Shown here: positions 9,054 through 16,864 of the stretch, piece after piece | How positions within the stretch are numbered: position 1 is the first letter of the stretch | How the letters are laid out: each line of letters starts with the position of its first letter | NCBI RefSeq assembly: GCF_004297265.1 | Contig: NZ_SCUT01000056.1 | Location: forward strand, 118,096 to 182,095 | Direction of reading: 5' to 3' | Source of the DNA: Reyranella sp. | Lineage (GTDB): Bacteria > Pseudomonadota > Alphaproteobacteria > Reyranellales > Reyranellaceae | Length of the DNA stretch: 64,000 nt | Made by a program: the position numbers and the translations under genes | The notes under the pieces: generated by a model | What the model saw: the letters and a program-made list of their open reading frames with translations, nothing else | Told to the model about the DNA's origin: nothing | The model's database searches: none

Positions 9054-9082
9054 ATAAAACACTTCGCCAAAACGAGGGTCAA
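9054..9082 (-). promoter_or_regulatory. Sigma-70-type promoter of the porin gene
   Basis: On the minus strand TTGACC (9082-9077) and TTTTAT (9059-9054) are separated by 17 bases. Transcription would start near 9047 and leave a leader of about 105 bases, long enough for post-transcriptional control. The remaining bases, from 9083 to the lipoprotein start at 9344, show nothing else I can name. Confidence 0.6.
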
Positions 9083-9343
9083 GAAATGGTCGCCCGACGG
9101 CTTCATTCTGCCCGCACCTGTGGCGTCTTTGTCACATTTTGCGAGCCTTCCAAGCGGCGGCGAAGGCTTCGTGGATAATTGGTTGCAACACAAGATCGAC
9201 AAGGAACAAAAGAAGGTGGCTACAAGAAACTCATTGCGTCGTATCGCCCCGCCGCTTGCAGTTCAGGTCGCCTTGCGCCTATGGTCCCCGCCACTGTCTC
9301 CGCCGCAGAATTGCGGCCCATGGGAAGAGTAAGGCGCCATTCT

Positions 9344-9904
9344 ATGACGGGACCGTCCAGATTAGCGAGCATTGTTGCGGCTGCGTTGTTGGCAGTGGGC
9401 GCCACCGGCTGTGCCGACGAAACCAGCAAGTATGAAAGGGCCACGGGTCCGTCGGGCGACCGCAGCAGGGAGGACGTTCGAGCGGGACTGGGCGGCCGCA
9501 CCCAGGAGCAGGGCACGCTGTTCGGTCCCGGCGGCCTCCTGGGTTCCAAGGCGGAAAAGAGGGACGACACCGGCACCGGCGTGGCGGTGAATGCCTATCT
9601 GTGGCGGGCGTCCCTCGACACCATCAACTTCATCCCGCTGGTCTCGGCCGATCCGTTCGGCGGCGTCATCATCACCGACTGGTATACCCCGTCCGAGACG
9701 CCCAACGAGCGCATGAAGGTCCAGGTCACCATCCTCGACCGCGAGCTGAGGGCCGACGGTGTGCGCGTCTCGGTCTTCAAGCAGCAGACCAGCCCCAAGG
9801 GCGGCAACTGGGTCGACGCCCAGGTCGACCCACGCACCAACATCGACATCGAGAACGCGATCCTCACGCGCGCCCGCCAGCTTCGCATCGCCGGCGGGTC
9901 CTGA
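9344..9904 (+). CDS. DUF3576 domain lipoprotein
   Basis: A 186-residue protein with signal peptide and lipobox V-G-A-T-G-C, followed by a DUF3576 domain. It contains V-N-A-Y-L-W-R-A-S-L-D-T, then D-P-F-G-G-V-I-I-T-D-W-Y and an R-T-N-I-D-I-E-N-A-I-L-T-R-A-R-Q-L-R-I-A tail. DUF3576 genes lie just before leuS in many alphaproteobacteria; the function is unknown, probably envelope biogenesis. An in-frame ATG at 9320 would add eight residues; 9344 is preferred because AAGG precedes it at a workable distance. Confidence 0.85.
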   Translation: MTGPSRLASIVAAALLAVGATGCADETSKYERATGPSGDRSREDVRAGLGGRTQEQGTLFGPGGLLGSKAEKRDDTGTGVAVNAYLWRASLDTINFIPLVSADPFGGVIITDWYTPSETPNERMKVQVTILDRELRADGVRVSVFKQQTSPKGGNWVDAQVDPRTNIDIENAILTRARQLRIAGGS

Positions 9905-9937
9905 GTCGGCTCTCCTCTCTGTCAAAGCTTGACGTGA

Positions 9938-9977
9938 GAGGCCGCAGCGGGCATCCGCTGCGGCCTCAGTCTTTTCT
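9938..9977 (+). terminator. Rho-independent terminator after the DUF3576 gene
   Basis: A perfect 13-bp stem (9938-9950 with 9955-9967) around the loop GCAT is followed by AGTCTTTTCT. It separates the DUF3576 lipoprotein from leuS, so leuS probably has its own start signal or depends on readthrough. Confidence 0.8.
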
Positions 9978-10005
9978 GGGTACACCCTTTTTCGGGAAGA
10001 ACTCC

Positions 10006-12615
10006 GTGTCGTCGACGCAAGCCGCACCCGCCGTGCGCTACAATTTCACCGAAACCGAGAGCAAGTGGCAGAAGGTCTGGGAAGAGCGCCAGACCTTCAG
10101 GGCCGCGATGGACAAGGCGCGACCCAAGTACTACGTGCTCGAAATGTTCCCCTATCCGTCGGGGCGCATCCACATGGGGCACGTGCGCAACTACACGCAG
10201 GGCGACGTGATCGCCCGCTACAAGCGCGCCAAGGGCTTCAACGTGCTGCACCCGATGGGCTGGGACGCGTTCGGCCTGCCGGCCGAGAACGCCGCCATGG
10301 AGAAGAAGGTCCATCCGAAGAAGTGGACCTACGAGAACATCGCCACGATGAAGAAGCAGCTGAAGTCGATGGGCCTGTCCCTCGACTGGAGCCGCGAGCT
10401 GGCGACCTGCGACCCGAGCTACTACCGCCACCAGCAGAAGATGTTCCTCGACTTCTGGAAGGCCGGGCTCGCCTATCGCAAGGAAGCCTGGGTCAACTGG
10501 GATCCCGTCGACAACACCGTGCTGGCCAACGAGCAGGTGATCGAGGGCAAGGGCTGGCGCACCGGGGCACCGGTGGAGCGGCGCAAGCTCACCCAGTGGA
10601 ACCTCAAGATCACCCACTTCGCCGATGAGTTGCTGAGCCGCCTCGACACGCTCGACCGCTGGCCCGAGAAGGTGCGCCTGATGCAGGCGAACTGGATCGG
10701 CAAGAGCCGCGGCGCGCGCGTCTTCTGGCAGCTCACCGACGCCTCGGGCGCCGCCTTGCCTGAAAAGGACGGGGGCAAGCTCGAGATCTTCACGACGCGC
10801 CCCGACACGCTGTTCGGCGCCTCGTTCATGGCCCTGTCGGCCGAGCATCCGCTGGTCCAGGGCCTCGCCGCGGGCGATCCCGGCCTGCAGCACTTCGTTG
10901 CCGAATGCCGCAAGACCGGCACGGCCGCCGCCGAGGTCGAGACCGCCGAGAAGCAGGGCTACAAGCTGCCGCTTCTGGCGAAGCACCCGTTGATACCGGG
11001 CAAGACGGTCCCGGTCTTCGCCGCCAACTTCGTGCTGATGGAATACGGCACGGGCGCGATCTTCGGCTGCCCCGGCCATGACGAGCGCGACCACGAGTTC
11101 GCGACCAAGTACGGCCTGCCGATCCTGCAGGTCGTGGCGCCGGTCGACGGCAAGGCGCTCGACATCGCCGCCGCGCCCTATGTCGAGGATGGCGTCATCG
11201 TGAACTCCGGGTTCCTCGACGGGCTCGGCGTCGAGGACGCGAAGGCCAAGGTGATCGCGCGCCTCGAGGAGATGGGCGTCGGCAAGGGCACCATCCAGTA
11301 TCGCCTGCGCGACTGGCTGGTCTCGCGCCAGCGCTACTGGGGCTGCCCCATCCCGGCGATCCATTGCGAGGACTGCGGTGTCGTGCCGGTGCCGGACAAG
11401 GACCTGCCGGTCGAGTTGCCCGACGACGTGACCTTCGATCGTCCCGGCAATCCGCTCGACCGGCATCCGACATGGAAGCATGTCGCCTGCCCGGCCTGCG
11501 GCAAGCCCGCCCGCCGCGAGACCGACACGTTCGACACCTTCATCGATTCGAGCTGGTACTTCGACCGGTTCACCTCGCCGCATCTCGAGACGGCGCCGTT
11601 CGACCGCGAGGAGAACCAGTACTGGATGCCGGTCGATCAATATATCGGCGGCGTCGAGCACGCGATCCTGCACCTGCTCTATTCGCGCTTCTGGACTCGC
11701 GCGATGCGCGAGGTCCAGATGACCAGCCGCGACGAGCCGTTCGACGGTCTCTTCACCCAGGGCATGGTCTGCCACGAGACCTATCGCGCGAGCGACGGGA
11801 CGTGGCTGACGCCCGAGGAGATCGCGCGCGAAGGCGGCAAGGTGGTGCGCCTCTCCGACAAGACCCCGGTCGATGTCGGCCGCTCGGAGAAGATGTCCAA
11901 GTCGAAGAAGAACGTCGTCGACCCGGACCAGATCATCCGTGACTACGGCGCCGACACCGCGCGCTGGTTCATGCTGTCCGACAGCCCGCCGGAACGCGAC
12001 CTCGAATGGACCGAGGCCGGCGTCACCGGCGCCTGGCGCTTCCAGCAGCGGCTGTTCCGCATCGCCTCGCAGGCGATCGAGACCATACCGGCCATCGGCA
12101 CGGCCAGGCCCGCGACCTTCTCGGACGCGGCCGTCGCCCTGCGCCGCGCCGCGCACAAGTCGATCGCCGGCCTCTCGGCCGACATCGAAGCCTTCCATTT
12201 CAACAAGGCCGTCGCCCGTCTCTACGAGTTCGCCAACACGATCGATTCGGTCGAGGCCAGGGACGACTCGACGCGCTGGGCGCTGCGCGAGGCGCTGGAG
12301 ATCTTCGTGCGCCTGATCGGCCCGATGACGCCGCATCTCGCCGAGGAGCTGTGGCACGCACTCGGCCACAGGAGCCTGCTGGCCGATGCGCCGTGGCCGC
12401 TGCCCGAGGACGCGCTGCTGGTCGACGACACCGTCACCGTCGCCGTGCAGTTGAACGGCAAGCTGCGCGGCACCCTCGCACTGGCCAAGGACACGCCCAA
12501 GGACGCGGCGGAAGCCGCGGCGCTGGCCCTGCCCGAACTCATCCGCGGCCTCGACGGCAAGACCCCCAAGCGGGTGATCGTCGTGCCGAACCGCATCGTC
12601 AACGTCGTGGTCTAG
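10006..12615 (+). CDS. leuS: Leucyl-tRNA synthetase
   Basis: The 869-residue class I enzyme charges tRNA-Leu. The HIGH motif reads H-M-G-H within P-S-G-R-I-H-M-G-H-V-R-N-Y, and the KMSKS loop reads E-K-M-S-K-S-K-K-N. The CP1 editing insert, with an N-T-type T-R-P-D-T-L-F-G-A motif, lies between them, followed by the anticodon-binding and C-terminal domains. GTG at 10006 is preceded by GGGAAG and gives the normal length. The long open frame on the opposite strand is a high-GC shadow. Confidence 0.97.
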   Translation: MSSTQAAPAVRYNFTETESKWQKVWEERQTFRAAMDKARPKYYVLEMFPYPSGRIHMGHVRNYTQGDVIARYKRAKGFNVLHPMGWDAFGLPAENAAMEKKVHPKKWTYENIATMKKQLKSMGLSLDWSRELATCDPSYYRHQQKMFLDFWKAGLAYRKEAWVNWDPVDNTVLANEQVIEGKGWRTGAPVERRKLTQWNLKITHFADELLSRLDTLDRWPEKVRLMQANWIGKSRGARVFWQLTDASGAALPEKDGGKLEIFTTRPDTLFGASFMALSAEHPLVQGLAAGDPGLQHFVAECRKTGTAAAEVETAEKQGYKLPLLAKHPLIPGKTVPVFAANFVLMEYGTGAIFGCPGHDERDHEFATKYGLPILQVVAPVDGKALDIAAAPYVEDGVIVNSGFLDGLGVEDAKAKVIARLEEMGVGKGTIQYRLRDWLVSRQRYWGCPIPAIHCEDCGVVPVPDKDLPVELPDDVTFDRPGNPLDRHPTWKHVACPACGKPARRETDTFDTFIDSSWYFDRFTSPHLETAPFDREENQYWMPVDQYIGGVEHAILHLLYSRFWTRAMREVQMTSRDEPFDGLFTQGMVCHETYRASDGTWLTPEEIAREGGKVVRLSDKTPVDVGRSEKMSKSKKNVVDPDQIIRDYGADTARWFMLSDSPPERDLEWTEAGVTGAWRFQQRLFRIASQAIETIPAIGTARPATFSDAAVALRRAAHKSIAGLSADIEAFHFNKAVARLYEFANTIDSVEARDDSTRWALREALEIFVRLIGPMTPHLAEELWHALGHRSLLADAPWPLPEDALLVDDTVTVAVQLNGKLRGTLALAKDTPKDAAEAAALALPELIRGLDGKTPKRVIVVPNRIVNVVV

Positions 12616-12644
12616 GGTTCCAACACCCAGAAAGGCCGGAGAAC

Positions 12645-12803
12645 ATGGCACGCAAGCCGAACTACGATTTCGAGCGTCGCGAACGCGAACGTCTCAAGGC
12701 CATCAAGGTCGCCGAGAAGGCCGAAGCCAAGCGCGCCGCCCGCGAGCGCGCCAAGCTGGGCGAGGGCGGTGAAACGCCCGAGGACGAGAGCAAGCCTGCG
12801 TGA
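12645..12803 (+). CDS. Small charged hypothetical protein (52 residues)
   Basis: The ATG follows GGAGAAC closely. The protein begins M-A-R-K-P-N-Y-D-F-E-R-R-E-R-E-R and is mostly Lys, Arg, Glu and Ala, predicting one long charged helix. It resembles short MARKPNY-type proteins that I associate with Rhodospirillales and Rhizobiales; no function is known. It lies between leuS and holA, where lptE is usually found in this group. Its last bases overlap the holA start (GTGA). Confidence 0.75.
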   Translation: MARKPNYDFERRERERLKAIKVAEKAEAKRAARERAKLGEGGETPEDESKPA

Positions 12804-13843
12804 AGATCGAGGCACGCCAGGTCGAAGCCTTCCTCAAAAAGCCGGACCCCAAGGTCCGGGGCGTGGTGATCTACGGCAACGATGACGGGCTGGTCGCCGA
12901 GCGCGCCGTGGCGCTCGCCAGAACGATCTGCGACGATCTCAAGGATCCGTTCCGCGTCGTCGATATCGCGGGCGACGTGCTGAAGCAGGATCCGGCGCGG
13001 CTGGCCGACGAGTTCGGCGCCCTGTCGATGATGGGCGGCCGCCGCGTGATCCGCGTCCGGCCGGCGGGCGAGGAATCCGTCGCGGCGCTGGAGAACCTCG
13101 TCGAAGCAACGGCCGGCGATGCGCTGATCATCGTCGAGGCCGGCAACCTGACGCCGCGCTCCAACCTGCGCACGCTCGCCGAGACCGAAGCCACGCTGGC
13201 CGCCATGCCCTGCTACATGGACAACGAAGCTGCGCTCGAAGGCCTCGTTGAAGGCGCGGCTCGCGCGCAGGGCATGACCGTCGAGCCCGACGCGCTGGAC
13301 TGGATCGTCGAGCGGCTGGGCGGCGACCGCGGCCAGACGCGCGGCGAGATCGACAAGCTGCTGCTCTACAAGGGCACCGACGCCGGCAAGACCATCACGC
13401 TCGAAGATGCGATGGCCGTGCTGGGCGACACCGCCTCGATCGGCATCGACGACGTGATCGCCGCCACCTTCGACGGCGAACTGGTGGCGCTGGATCGTGC
13501 ACTCGATCGCGTCTTTGCCGAGGGCGGCAATCCCGTCCAGCTCGTGCGCTCGCTGCAGCGCCATGCCGACCAGCTGCATCTCGTGTCGGGACACGCCGCC
13601 AAGGGCGGCAATCTAGAAGGCGCGATGTTCAAGGCACGCGGGCTGCCGCGCGGCGGCCCGGTCCGCCAGCGCTTCGAGCGCCACCTGCGCACCTGGCCGC
13701 TGCCGCGATTGAGCGCGGCCCTGTCGACGATTCTCGAAGCGGAGATCGAGTGCAAGCGCACCGGCTTGCCCGACGAGGCGATCGCCCGCCGGCTCTGCCT
13801 GCGGCTCGGCCAGGCCGCGCGTTCGGCCAAGGCGCGGCGTTAG
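12800..13843 (+). CDS. holA: DNA polymerase III delta subunit
   Basis: The 347-residue clamp-loader subunit opens the beta sliding clamp. Family sequence is clear: V-V-I-Y-G-N-D-D-G-L-V near residue 25, the R-V-I-R-V-R-P strand, E-R-L-G-G-D-R-G-Q-T-R-G-E-I-D-K-L-L-L-Y in the middle domain, and a C-terminal collar region. The GTG overlaps the stop of the 52-residue gene. In many alphaproteobacteria holA is followed by parB; here about 15 kb of iron and pyrimidine genes separate them. It ends 9 bases from the convergent encapsulin stop. Confidence 0.93.
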   Translation: MKIEARQVEAFLKKPDPKVRGVVIYGNDDGLVAERAVALARTICDDLKDPFRVVDIAGDVLKQDPARLADEFGALSMMGGRRVIRVRPAGEESVAALENLVEATAGDALIIVEAGNLTPRSNLRTLAETEATLAAMPCYMDNEAALEGLVEGAARAQGMTVEPDALDWIVERLGGDRGQTRGEIDKLLLYKGTDAGKTITLEDAMAVLGDTASIGIDDVIAATFDGELVALDRALDRVFAEGGNPVQLVRSLQRHADQLHLVSGHAAKGGNLEGAMFKARGLPRGGPVRQRFERHLRTWPLPRLSAALSTILEAEIECKRTGLPDEAIARRLCLRLGQAARSAKARR

Positions 13844-13852
13844 CTTCAGCTT

Positions 13853-14668
13853 CTACTTGCCCGCCGACACCAGCGGGATCGCCGCCTGTGGCGACAGGAC
13901 GAGGAAGGTGAAGCTCTCCTCGATGTAGAGGCGCACGCGTTCGGTATCGTGCTCGAGATAGCCGATCGAGAAATCCTGGCCGACCGTCAGCTCGAAGTCG
14001 CCGCCGCGCAGCGAGATCACCAGGCCGCCATCGAGGCCGGGCGCGGCATGGACCTCGCCGTCGATCAGGCGCTGCACGTGGCTCAGGATCGGATAGCCGC
14101 CGTCGGTGCGGGCCTGCAGGTCCTTATAGAGCTGCTCGCTCAGAACGACGGCAAAGGGACCTTCGACGCCTTCGTCGCGCAACTTCTTCAGCGCCGCGGC
14201 GACGGCATCGGGATAGTCGGCGTGGCTGGTGCCGAGCGCGACAGCCTGGCCCTTCTGGGCCTCGCAGATGCCGGTGATCTGGGCCGCCTTGTAGCCGTGG
14301 AAGATGGCGCGGTCCTCGGCCATGGCGATCTCACGCGCCGCCGCCGTCACATTGTCGAGGTCGGGATCGCGCGCGCCCCGATCGATCGCGTCGAGCTCGG
14401 CGCGCGACACCTCGAAGGGGATGCGCAACTCGACCAGCGGCTGGATACGGCGCAGGAGTGCCCGCACATTCTCGCCGCCGCGCGGCGACGCGATGGGATC
14501 GGCGCGACCGAGTTCGACGTCGGAGGCACCCCAGCCCAGGGGTCCCCGGAAGTCGACCACGCGGCGTGCCGCGAGCAGGGCGCGCAAAGTGCGCTTGGCT
14601 TCCTTCTCGATTTCTTCCCAGCCGGCCTCGGTGATGGGCGCGCGGTCGCGAAACAGATGGTTCTTCAT
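13853..14668 (-). CDS. Family 1 encapsulin shell protein
   Basis: The 271-residue protein has the HK97-like fold of encapsulins (linocin M18/CFP29 family). Recognisable segments are the N-terminal R-D-R-A-P-I-T-E-A-G-W, then F-R-G-P-L-G-W-G-A, P-L-V-E-L-R-I-P-F-E-V-S-R, D-R-A-I-F-H-G-Y and Y-L-E-H-D-T-E-R-V-R-L-Y-I-E-E-S-F-T-F. Sixty copies would form a roughly 24-nm shell that loads cargo through a short C-terminal peptide. The ATG lies four bases after the stop of the encapsulated-ferritin gene, so shell and cargo are one operon. Confidence 0.95.
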   Translation of the reverse strand: MKNHLFRDRAPITEAGWEEIEKEAKRTLRALLAARRVVDFRGPLGWGASDVELGRADPIASPRGGENVRALLRRIQPLVELRIPFEVSRAELDAIDRGARDPDLDNVTAAAREIAMAEDRAIFHGYKAAQITGICEAQKGQAVALGTSHADYPDAVAAALKKLRDEGVEGPFAVVLSEQLYKDLQARTDGGYPILSHVQRLIDGEVHAAPGLDGGLVISLRGGDFELTVGQDFSIGYLEHDTERVRLYIEESFTFLVLSPQAAIPLVSAGK

Positions 14669-14672
14669 GGTG

Positions 14673-15068
14673 TCACCGGCTCGACTTCTTGCGCAGGCTG
14701 CCGATTCCCAGGCTGCCGTCTGATTGAGAGGCCGGCTCGGCGTCGTCGCCAGCTTCGCCACCGCCCTTGATCATGGCGGCCTCGATCCCGGTGATTGGGC
14801 CTTCCTTGAAGAGGAACGTGCGAAGGTGCTCGTCCATCTTCGGATCGTTGCGCCGCAACCATTCGAGGGCCATTGCCGCGTGTTCCTTTTCCTCGTCGCG
14901 ATTGTGCTCGAGGATGGATCGCAGCTCGGCGTTGGCGGTGGCCTTGGCGCGCTGGTCGTACCAGTCGACGGCTTCAAGTTCTTCCATGAGGGAAACGATC
15001 GCGCGATGGCGATCGATGACCTCGGGGCCGAGCCGGGCCGGGTCTTCGTGGAGCGTTTCACTGGACAT
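14673..15068 (-). CDS. Encapsulated ferritin (EncFtn) cargo protein
   Basis: The 131-residue protein matches the encapsulated-ferritin family: E-E-L-E-A-V-D-W-Y-D-Q-R, then H-N-R-D-E-E-K-E-H-A-A-M. E30, E60 and H63 occupy the positions of the ferroxidase ligands described for the Rhodospirillum rubrum protein, and W36 and Y37 are kept. A flexible acidic linker is followed by G-S-L-G-I-G-S-L-R near the end, the encapsulin-targeting peptide. It oxidises Fe(II) at a dimer interface and passes iron into the shell for storage. The ATG at 15068 gives the family length; an open extension to 15149 has no family sequence. Confidence 0.95.
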   Translation of the reverse strand: MSSETLHEDPARLGPEVIDRHRAIVSLMEELEAVDWYDQRAKATANAELRSILEHNRDEEKEHAAMALEWLRRNDPKMDEHLRTFLFKEGPITGIEAAMIKGGGEAGDDAEPASQSDGSLGIGSLRKKSSR

Positions 15069-15132
15069 GCGCGCGACAACGCTTGCTGCGCGCGGAAGTT
15101 CCTCTTGCTTCGCAAAGGCAACCGAACCGTCA

Positions 15133-15149
15133 TTGCGAAGCATTCGCAA
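15133..15149. promoter_or_regulatory. Fur-like palindromic box between fecI-A and the ferritin operon
   Basis: TTGCGAA-GCA-TTCGCAA is a perfect 7-3-7 inverted repeat. It fits the 17-bp alignment with the boxes at 21063 and 26103 and the 7-1-7 Fur layout (TGCGAAG-C-ATTCGCA, one mismatch). It lies 18 bases before the fecI GTG and 64 bases before the ferritin ATG, in a divergent region. An extra half-site TTCGCAA occurs at 15109-15115. The regulator (Fur, Mur or Irr) is not identified. Confidence 0.6.
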
Positions 15150-15167
15150 GGACGATATCTAGAGCTT

Positions 15168-15680
15168 GTGACGCCCGAGTCCACCTCCCTGTTCATCGAA
15201 CACCGGCTCTCGCTGGTCGACTATGCCGCCGGCATCGTCGGGTCGCGCGCCGCCGCCGAGGACGTGGTTCAGGAGGCCTGGCTTCGCTTCGATGAAGTCT
15301 CGCGGCGCCAGCTCCTCAACCAACCGCTGAGCTACCTGTACCGGATCGTCCGTAACCTCGCGATCGACGGACATCGCAAGCAGGTGCGCGAGGAACGCTA
15401 CATGGTTCCTGGCGCCGCCGTGCTGGCGGAGAGTCTCGCCGAGGATCGGCCGACGCCGGAGGCCGAGGCCGAGGGGCGAGGCGAGTTGCGCGCCCTGCTG
15501 GCGGCCATGCAGGAATTGCCGGAGCGCACACGTGTTGCCCTCGAGATGCATCGCATGGGCGGCGCGACGCTGCGGGAAATCGCCGAGTATCTCGGCATTT
15601 CAGTAGGGCTTGCGCATACCCTGGTCATCGATGGCCTCGAACATTGCCGAGCGCGCCTGGCCCGCCCTGCCGCGCGTTAG
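15168..15680 (+). CDS. FecI-type ECF sigma factor, module A
   Basis: The 170-residue protein has sigma region 2 (V-V-Q-E-A-W-L-R-F-D, then Y-L-Y-R-I-V-R-N-L-A-I-D) and region 4 (P-E-R-T-R-V-A-L-E-M-H-R, then L-R-E-I-A-E-Y-L-G-I-S). It should direct RNA polymerase to iron-uptake promoters when released by its FecR partner. GTG at 15168 is the only in-frame start close to family sequence; AAGGA lies upstream at a longer than usual distance. fecR-A follows after 84 bases that contain an ECF-type promoter. It is divergent from the encapsulin operon. Confidence 0.9.
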   Translation: MTPESTSLFIEHRLSLVDYAAGIVGSRAAAEDVVQEAWLRFDEVSRRQLLNQPLSYLYRIVRNLAIDGHRKQVREERYMVPGAAVLAESLAEDRPTPEAEAEGRGELRALLAAMQELPERTRVALEMHRMGGATLREIAEYLGISVGLAHTLVIDGLEHCRARLARPAAR

Positions 15681-15699
15681 CCCCCTCCAAATCTTTTTC

Positions 15700-15726
15700 T
15701 GAACATCGCGCCTGCCGCCGTCGTCT
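15700..15726 (+). promoter_or_regulatory. ECF promoter, type A, upstream of fecR-A
   Basis: TGAACAT at 15700-15706 and CGTCT at 15722-15726 are separated by 15 bases. The same -35, spacing and -10 occur at 16776-16802 before receptor A, and the 29 aligned bases differ at only five positions. GAAC with CGTC is the usual ECF pattern. FecI-A is the inferred reader. Confidence 0.7.
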
Positions 15727-15764
15727 AGAGGGTGTGGTGTAATGCGCCCATCGGCGGGAGTGGC

Positions 15765-16754
15765 ATGGCTGAGCAAACGCGTCCGGCAAACGAGGGAATG
15801 CCCACCAGGGCCAGCGAATGGCTGGTGGCTCTGGCCGAGCAGCCCGGGAACCCAGACCTGCGCGCGCAGTTCGATCGCTGGCTGGCCGCAAGCGAAGATC
15901 GCGCACGCGACTGGAAAGAGATCCAGCACGCGTCAACGCTCTTGTCGTCCGCTGCGCCGAAGAAGCCGGAATGGGCAAGTTTCCTCAATCGGCGCCGTGC
16001 GATGGAAGCGGCGCGGGCGCGCCGGCAGCGTCGGCGTCGGTTGACCGGCCTGGTCGCGGTGGCGGCGGCGGCGTGCCTGCTGGTGTTCTTCCAGGCCGGG
16101 AACCTGCTGCTCAGGATGGAAGCCGATCATCTGACGGCAACCGCGGAGCAGCGCCGAGTCGTTCTCACCGACGGCACGGTGGCGTTGCTCGGAGCGGAGA
16201 GCGCAATCGACGAAGCCTATTCCCGATCCGAGCGCCGGCTCAGATTGCTGAAAGGCGAAGTTTTCTTCGAGGTCGCGGGCAATGACCGGCGACCCTTTTC
16301 CGTGGAAGCACGCGATGTCGTGGCGCGCGACATCGGCACCGCGTTCGAGATTCGGTTGGGTCTTCATGCAACCGAGGTTGCCGTCCGCGAAGGCATCGTC
16401 GATGTCGCCCGCGTGGCGGCGGCGATGCCGCCCCAACGCCTCCTCGCAGGCGAATGGGCACGCCTCGCACCGGATGGCGGTGTCGAACGCGGACGGGTGC
16501 CGCCGGATCAGGTGGCGTCGTGGACCCAGGGGCAACTGGTCGTGAACGACCGGCCGGTGGCGGAGGTCGTCGAAGCATTACGGCCCTATTTCGACGGCAT
16601 GATCGTGCTGCGCGGCAGCCGCCTCGCGGCCGAGCCGCTGACCGGCGTCTACAACCTGGGCGATTCCCTGGAAGCGCTGCGGGCAGTCGCGCGCGCACAA
16701 GGCGCTTCGCTGCACCGGATATCACCGTGGCTGGTCGTCATCTCCGGCGATTGA
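15765..16754 (+). CDS. FecR-type anti-sigma/sensor protein, module A
   Basis: The 329-residue protein has an N-terminal DUF4880-type cytoplasmic part with conserved F-D-R-W-L-A-A-S, one transmembrane segment near residues 95-115 (L-T-G-L-V-A-V-A-A-A-A-C-L-L-V-F-F), and a periplasmic FecR domain (G-E-V-F-F-E-V-A-G-N, then F-S-V-E-A). It would bind the loaded receptor's plug domain in the periplasm and activate FecI-A in the cytoplasm. The ATG at 15765 follows GGGAG at short range; the open frame starts earlier, inside the ECF promoter region, and is not used. Confidence 0.9.
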   Translation: MAEQTRPANEGMPTRASEWLVALAEQPGNPDLRAQFDRWLAASEDRARDWKEIQHASTLLSSAAPKKPEWASFLNRRRAMEAARARRQRRRRLTGLVAVAAAACLLVFFQAGNLLLRMEADHLTATAEQRRVVLTDGTVALLGAESAIDEAYSRSERRLRLLKGEVFFEVAGNDRRPFSVEARDVVARDIGTAFEIRLGLHATEVAVREGIVDVARVAAAMPPQRLLAGEWARLAPDGGVERGRVPPDQVASWTQGQLVVNDRPVAEVVEALRPYFDGMIVLRGSRLAAEPLTGVYNLGDSLEALRAVARAQGASLHRISPWLVVISGD

Positions 16755-16775
16755 ATTCCATCGACTCACAAAATC

Positions 16776-16802
16776 TGAACATGGGGCGTGTCGCCATCGT
16801 CT
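16776..16802 (+). promoter_or_regulatory. ECF promoter, type A, upstream of receptor A
   Basis: TGAACAT at 16776-16782 and CGTCT at 16798-16802 with a 15-base spacer, matching the fecR-A promoter. The expected transcript start is about 55 bases before the receptor ATG at 16865. Confidence 0.7.
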
Positions 16803-16864
16803 CCTGATGGAGGGCTGTTGACGCGTCGCCTGTTGCCATCGTGCTCAGCCTCCGAGAATGAGCG

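Noticed and set aside
9922..12651. A 909-codon open frame on the minus strand opposite leuS
   Set aside because: It is a high-GC antisense shadow: no family motifs, skewed Arg/Gly/Ala content, and leuS on the other strand is unmistakable. The same applies to long frames opposite glnD (46910-48832), lutB (4193-6067) and mnmG.
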